DNA of 11,570 nt from Oscillospiraceae bacterium. Its GTDB lineage: Bacteria; Bacillota; Clostridia; Oscillospirales; Oscillospiraceae. Of the stretch, positions 7,280 to 11,570 are shown one piece after another (position 1 is the stretch's first letter; each line of letters begins with the position of its first letter). The notes beneath the pieces were generated by a model that saw only the letters and a list, made by a program, of their open reading frames with translations, was not told the DNA's origin and did not search any database. The position numbers and the translations under genes were made by a program. The stretch lies in assembly GCA_028691385.1 (NCBI GenBank), contig JAQUZL010000058.1:1-11570 (forward strand), in the 5' to 3' direction.

Positions 7280-7298
7280 TACAGTTAGGACGAATCGA

Positions 7299-8555
7299 AT
7301 GAAAACTCCGTTTATTACCAAGCAGCAGGGCGAAGCGCTCGCTGCCCAGTATCCCACGCCCTTTCACCTCTATGATGAGGCAGGCATCCGCAGCAACGCG
7401 CGTGCGCTCTACAAGGCCTTTTCCTGGAACCCCGGGTTTCGGGAATACTTTGCCGTCAAGGCAACGCCGACGCCTGCCATTTTGAAGCTGTTGGCCGAAG
7501 AGGGCTGCGGCACGGACTGTTCGAGCATGGCGGAGCTGGTCATGTCGGATCGCTGCGGCATCCGCGGCGAGGGCATCATGTTCTCCTCCAACGAAACGCC
7601 TGCCGAAGAATTCCAGATGGCCGAGCAGCTTGGCGCCATCATCAATCTTGACGACATCACCCATATTGAATTTTTGGAAAAGGCCATCGGTCATATTCCA
7701 GAGAAGGTCTGCTGCCGGTTTAATCCGGGCGGCGTGTTCTCGCTGGGGGAATCCAACGAGGGATTTCAGGTGATGGACACCCCGGGCGACTCCAAATACG
7801 GCATGACCCGCGCGCAGATTGCCGAAGCCTACAAAATTCTCAAGCAGAAGGGCACAAAGGAATTCGGCATTCACGCGTTTTTGGCGTCGAACACCATCTC
7901 CAATGAATACTATCCGGCGCTGGCGAGAATCCTGTTCCAGCTGGCAACCGAGCTGCAGCAGGAAACCGGCTGCCATATCACGTTTATCAATCTCTCCGGC
8001 GGCATCGGCATTCCCTACCGTCCCGAGCAGCCTGCCAACGACATTGCCATCATTGGCGAAGGGGTGCGCAAGGCCTTTGAGGAGATCCTTGTGCCGGCCG
8101 GTATGGGCGACATTTCCATTTGCACGGAGCTGGGGCGGTTCATGCTGGGGCCATATGGCCACCTTGTCACCCGCGCCATCCATGAAAAGCACACGTATCG
8201 GGAGTATATCGGCGTGGACGCCTGCGCGGCGAATTTGATGCGCCCTGCCATTTATGGCGCGTACCATCACGTCACCGTGCTGGGCAAGGAAGATGCGCCC
8301 CACGACCACAAATATGACGTGGTTGGTTCTCTGTGCGAGAACTGCGACAAGTTTGCGGTGGAACGCATGCTGCCGAAAATCGACATCGGCGACCTTCTGG
8401 TGATCCACGATTCCGGCGCGCACGGCTTTTCCATGGGATATAACTACAATGGCCGGCTGCGCTCTGCCGAGGTACTATGGAAGGAAGATGGCTCGTCCGT
8501 GCTCATTCGCCGGGCGGAAACGCTGGACGATTACTTTGCCACCGTCGTGTGGTAA
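7299..8555 (+). CDS. lysA: Diaminopimelate decarboxylase
   Basis: PLP enzyme that decarboxylates meso-diaminopimelate to L-lysine, the last step of lysine synthesis, in the cytosol. I chose the ATG at 7299 (418 aa): AGGA at 7287-7290 lies 8 bases upstream and the promoter at 7224-7252 sits inside the longer open frame, so the in-frame extension back to 7113 is not translated. Seen: the PLP lysine Lys54 in YFAVKATPTP; the glycine-rich NLSGGIGIPYRP; ELGRFMLGPYG from Glu277; GVDACAANLMRPAIYGAYHH; GSLCENCDKF with Cys346, the active-site Cys expected from the other subunit of the dimer; and the C-terminal DSGAHGFSMGYNYNGRLRSAEVL. The usual EPGR motif is ELGR here, and the segment after CEN is divergent, which suggests a branch of the fold-III decarboxylases separate from E. 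coli LysA. A related substrate is possible but lysA is the best call. It is monocistronic, with its own promoter and terminator. Confidence 0.88.
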   Translation: MKTPFITKQQGEALAAQYPTPFHLYDEAGIRSNARALYKAFSWNPGFREYFAVKATPTPAILKLLAEEGCGTDCSSMAELVMSDRCGIRGEGIMFSSNETPAEEFQMAEQLGAIINLDDITHIEFLEKAIGHIPEKVCCRFNPGGVFSLGESNEGFQVMDTPGDSKYGMTRAQIAEAYKILKQKGTKEFGIHAFLASNTISNEYYPALARILFQLATELQQETGCHITFINLSGGIGIPYRPEQPANDIAIIGEGVRKAFEEILVPAGMGDISICTELGRFMLGPYGHLVTRAIHEKHTYREYIGVDACAANLMRPAIYGAYHHVTVLGKEDAPHDHKYDVVGSLCENCDKFAVERMLPKIDIGDLLVIHDSGAHGFSMGYNYNGRLRSAEVLWKEDGSSVLIRRAETLDDYFATVVW

Positions 8556-8637
8556 TCTTTTCGGACGATCAAAAGGCCTCGGCGCGGCGGCTGACACATC
8601 TTTTCTTCTAAACAAACACCGTAGACGGTTGGACAGA

Positions 8638-8678
8638 CAAAAAAAGCACTGAAAACATTGTTTTCAGTGCTTTTTTTG
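8638..8678. terminator. Bidirectional terminator between convergent genes
   Basis: A perfect 19-bp inverted repeat (8638-8656 and 8660-8678) surrounds the loop ATT. Each arm has seven A or seven T at its outer end, giving a good T-tract on both strands. It lies 82 bases after the lysA stop and 6 bases past the end of the convergent GGDEF gene, so it serves both transcripts. The 82 bases between lysA and the hairpin show nothing else. Confidence 0.92.
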
Positions 8679-8684
8679 CATGGA

Positions 8685-9770
8685 TTATCCCGCATCGTGA
8701 TACTGCGCGCAGGCAATTCGGTTTCTGCCGGCCTGCTTTGCCTGATACAGGCAGCCGTCCGCCTGCAAGACCAGCGGCGCCGGCCGGATGACTGCGCCAC
8801 GGGGCGCTGTGACCACGCCCATACTTGCGGTAATGTGCACGGATTTGCCGCCCAGCTCCAGGGACAGATCCCGCAGCGCCTGCAAAATGGCGCGTGCCTT
8901 CTCTTCCGCGTCCAGATGCCCACGGTACAAAATCGCAAATTCCTCGCCGCCCCAGCGGCATACGTCGGCCTGCCCCAGTGTTTCCGCAGTTAAAAGCGCG
9001 GCCACGCGCTCCAGCACAAGATCGCCATTCACATGCCCGTGGCAGTCATTGATGTGCTTAAAATGATCAATATCCAGAATCATCAGCGCGATTTGGCTGT
9101 TTTGCGCTTCGCGCAGCAGCGCGTCCATCCGCACGTTGAAGCCGTACCGATTATAAACATTGGTGAGCGCATCATGGGCGTAGAGGTATTCATATTTCTG
9201 CTGTGTTTCGTGCAGCACGTCATAGGTCAGCGAGCGAAGGGTTTCCAAAAAGAACGACACCGCAAAAAACGCGGTATAGAGCAGCGGAAATCGCAGCTGA
9301 AACGAAGCGGTGTAGGGATACTGCAAAAAGTGGTTGCCCACCGGCGTTCTCAGGAAAAAAAGCAAGATGAGAAGCATGACCGCGCTGAGCAAGGTGCCGC
9401 GTCTGCGTTGGAAAAGCAGCAGCCCACTCGACGGCAGCAGGCAAATCCAAATGGCGCTGAAGCCCTCCGGCATGCCGGACACGAGAAAAAACGTAAACAG
9501 CAGGATGATTTCCACCGAAAACAGCGCGGATGACAGTCGCAGCAGCGCCCCGCCGCATCGGGCAAGGCAAATATTGACCAGACTGAGCAGCGCAAACGTC
9601 AACGTCGCAAACATCAAAACGCGCTTGTTCGTGAAGAGATTGACGATCGTCATAAATACGGAAACGATCATGAGAATTTGATACACGCAGGTAAACTGCA
9701 GACGGATTCGCTTGGAGTCGTCGCTCATGGCTTCCTTGAATGCGGCCTGCTTTGCTTGCAGGATGTTCAT
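8685..9770 (-). CDS. Membrane-anchored diguanylate cyclase (GGDEF domain)
   Basis: Makes c-di-GMP from two GTP. The 361 aa have about six hydrophobic helices (near 25-46, 51-70, 79-99, 104-120, 127-141 and 161-178), a short linker, then a GGDEF domain from about 195 to 356. Seen: DALTNVYNRYGF with Asp200, LDIDHFKHIND for metal and substrate binding, RWGGEEF with the active GGEEF at 274-278, and the C-terminal LYQAKQAGRNR. The positions where the inhibitory RxxD motif should be (9 and 6 residues before GGEEF) hold Leu and Ala, so product feedback through the I-site is not expected. The membrane part matches no named sensor domain that I can recognise. The ATG at 9768-9770 follows a GGGAGGG ribosome binding site (9777-9784, read on the minus strand) by 6 bases. 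It is the last gene behind asnS, 57 bases away, probably in one operon. Confidence 0.93.
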   Translation of the reverse strand: MNILQAKQAAFKEAMSDDSKRIRLQFTCVYQILMIVSVFMTIVNLFTNKRVLMFATLTFALLSLVNICLARCGGALLRLSSALFSVEIILLFTFFLVSGMPEGFSAIWICLLPSSGLLLFQRRRGTLLSAVMLLILLFFLRTPVGNHFLQYPYTASFQLRFPLLYTAFFAVSFFLETLRSLTYDVLHETQQKYEYLYAHDALTNVYNRYGFNVRMDALLREAQNSQIALMILDIDHFKHINDCHGHVNGDLVLERVAALLTAETLGQADVCRWGGEEFAILYRGHLDAEEKARAILQALRDLSLELGGKSVHITASMGVVTAPRGAVIRPAPLVLQADGCLYQAKQAGRNRIACAQYHDAG

Positions 9771-9804
9771 GCAGTTCCCTCCCTGTCTGCTTGCCCTTGC
9801 TGGC

Positions 9805-9824
9805 GGTAAGGCCGCAAGCTTACC
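9805..9824 (-). other. Hairpin between asnS and the GGDEF gene
   Basis: On the minus strand GGTAAG and CTTACC are perfect complements around an 8-base loop, starting 3 bases after the asnS stop. There is no T-tract, so it is unlikely to end transcription. It might stabilise or process the mRNA between the two genes. Confidence 0.35.
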
Positions 9825-9827
9825 AAA

Positions 9828-11222
<1,395 letters not shown>

Positions 11223-11246
11223 AGTATTTTTCGCTTCTTTCTTACA

Positions 11247-11570
11247 TTAGTGATGGAACAGGCGCATGCCGGTAAAGCACATGGTGATGCCGTATTTGTT
11301 GGCGGTGGCGATGACGTTGTCATCGCGAATGGAGCCGCCCGGCTCTGCGATATACTGCACGCCGCTCTTGCGTGCGCGCTCGACGTTGTCGCCAAACGGG
11401 AAAAACGCGTCGGAGCCGACGGTAAGGCCGGATTGCTGCGCAATCCATGCTTTTTTGTCCTCGGCGGTCAGCGCCTCCGGCTTCACGCGGAAGCTCTGCT
11501 GCCAGACGCCGTCGACCAGGATGTCCTCATACTCATCGGAGGTGTAAATGTCGATGGCGTTATCGCGGTC
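11247..11570 (-). CDS. purH: Bifunctional AICAR transformylase / IMP cyclohydrolase, C-terminal part
   Basis: Last two steps of IMP synthesis. Only the final 107 codons are in the window; the frame stays open to the right edge, and the stop is TAA at 11247-11249. The visible part belongs to the formyltransferase half: SDAFFPFGDNVERA, GVQYIAEPGGSIRDDNV and the C-terminal CFTGMRLFHH are hallmark blocks of PurH. Nothing is broken in what can be seen. It precedes asnS by 24 bases on the same strand with no terminator between them, so purH, asnS and the GGDEF gene are probably read as one message. Confidence 0.95.
   Translation of the reverse strand, partial: DRDNAIDIYTSDEYEDILVDGVWQQSFRVKPEALTAEDKKAWIAQQSGLTVGSDAFFPFGDNVERARKSGVQYIAEPGGSIRDDNVIATANKYGITMCFTGMRLFHH

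Noticed and set aside
7113..7298. N-terminal extension of LysA by 62 residues
   Set aside because: The stretch contains the lysA promoter and leader, is Arg-rich without similarity to the family, and the ATG at 7299 has its own ribosome binding site and fits the usual protein start.
7230..7298. Lysine riboswitch upstream of lysA
   Set aside because: The leader after the predicted start is only about 40 bases, whereas the L-box aptamer needs well over 150.
7209..8423. Minus-strand open frame of 404 codons over lysA
   Set aside because: Same reason: the plus strand encodes intact LysA, and the antisense product has low-complexity His/Arg-rich composition.

Overview
The window looks like chromosomal DNA of a low-GC-type Gram-positive lineage with moderately high G+C, most likely a member of the Clostridia (Oscillospiraceae/Lachnospiraceae-like). 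The basis is inference from gene types and signals: strong GGAGG ribosome binding sites, sigma-A-like promoters (TTGACA/TAGAAT, TTGAAT/TATAAT), classical hairpin terminators, and multi-domain hybrid histidine kinases of the kind common in gut clostridia. No mobile element, CRISPR array, rRNA or tRNA gene was seen.

Layout. (1) 1-5254, plus strand: two consecutive hybrid histidine kinases. The first enters the window already in progress and has PAS-like sensing regions followed by HisKA, HATPase and receiver domains. The second starts a few bases after the first stops and carries a signal peptide, two periplasmic-type solute-binding domains, one membrane segment and the same HisKA-HATPase-receiver core (BvgS/EvgS-like architecture). 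Their transmitter and receiver parts are clearly paralogous. Neither has an HPt or DNA-binding domain, and no response regulator with an output domain lies in the window.
(2) 5255-5822: a largely non-coding stretch with a small 43-codon gene (5471-5602). An extended -10 promoter candidate precedes it, and a row of hairpins follows, ending in a perfect 20-bp inverted repeat. This is the least explained part of the window and could be a small mRNA or a structured small RNA.
(3) 5823-7043: a UDP-N-acetylmannosaminuronate-forming dehydrogenase (WecC-like) with its own promoter and terminator and no other sugar genes beside it. (4) 7299-8555: diaminopimelate decarboxylase (lysA) with a consensus promoter and a short leader. 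(5) A 19-bp perfect hairpin (8638-8678) separates lysA from the convergent minus-strand cluster.
(6) 8685-11570, minus strand, in transcription order: the 3' end of purH, asnS, and a six-TM diguanylate cyclase. They have short gaps (24 and 57 bases) and no visible internal terminator, so they probably form one operon.

Functionally the window mixes housekeeping metabolism (purines, Asn-tRNA, lysine/peptidoglycan precursor, cell-surface sugar) with signalling (two phosphorelay kinases, one c-di-GMP synthase). A link between the kinases and the neighbouring genes cannot be shown from the sequence.
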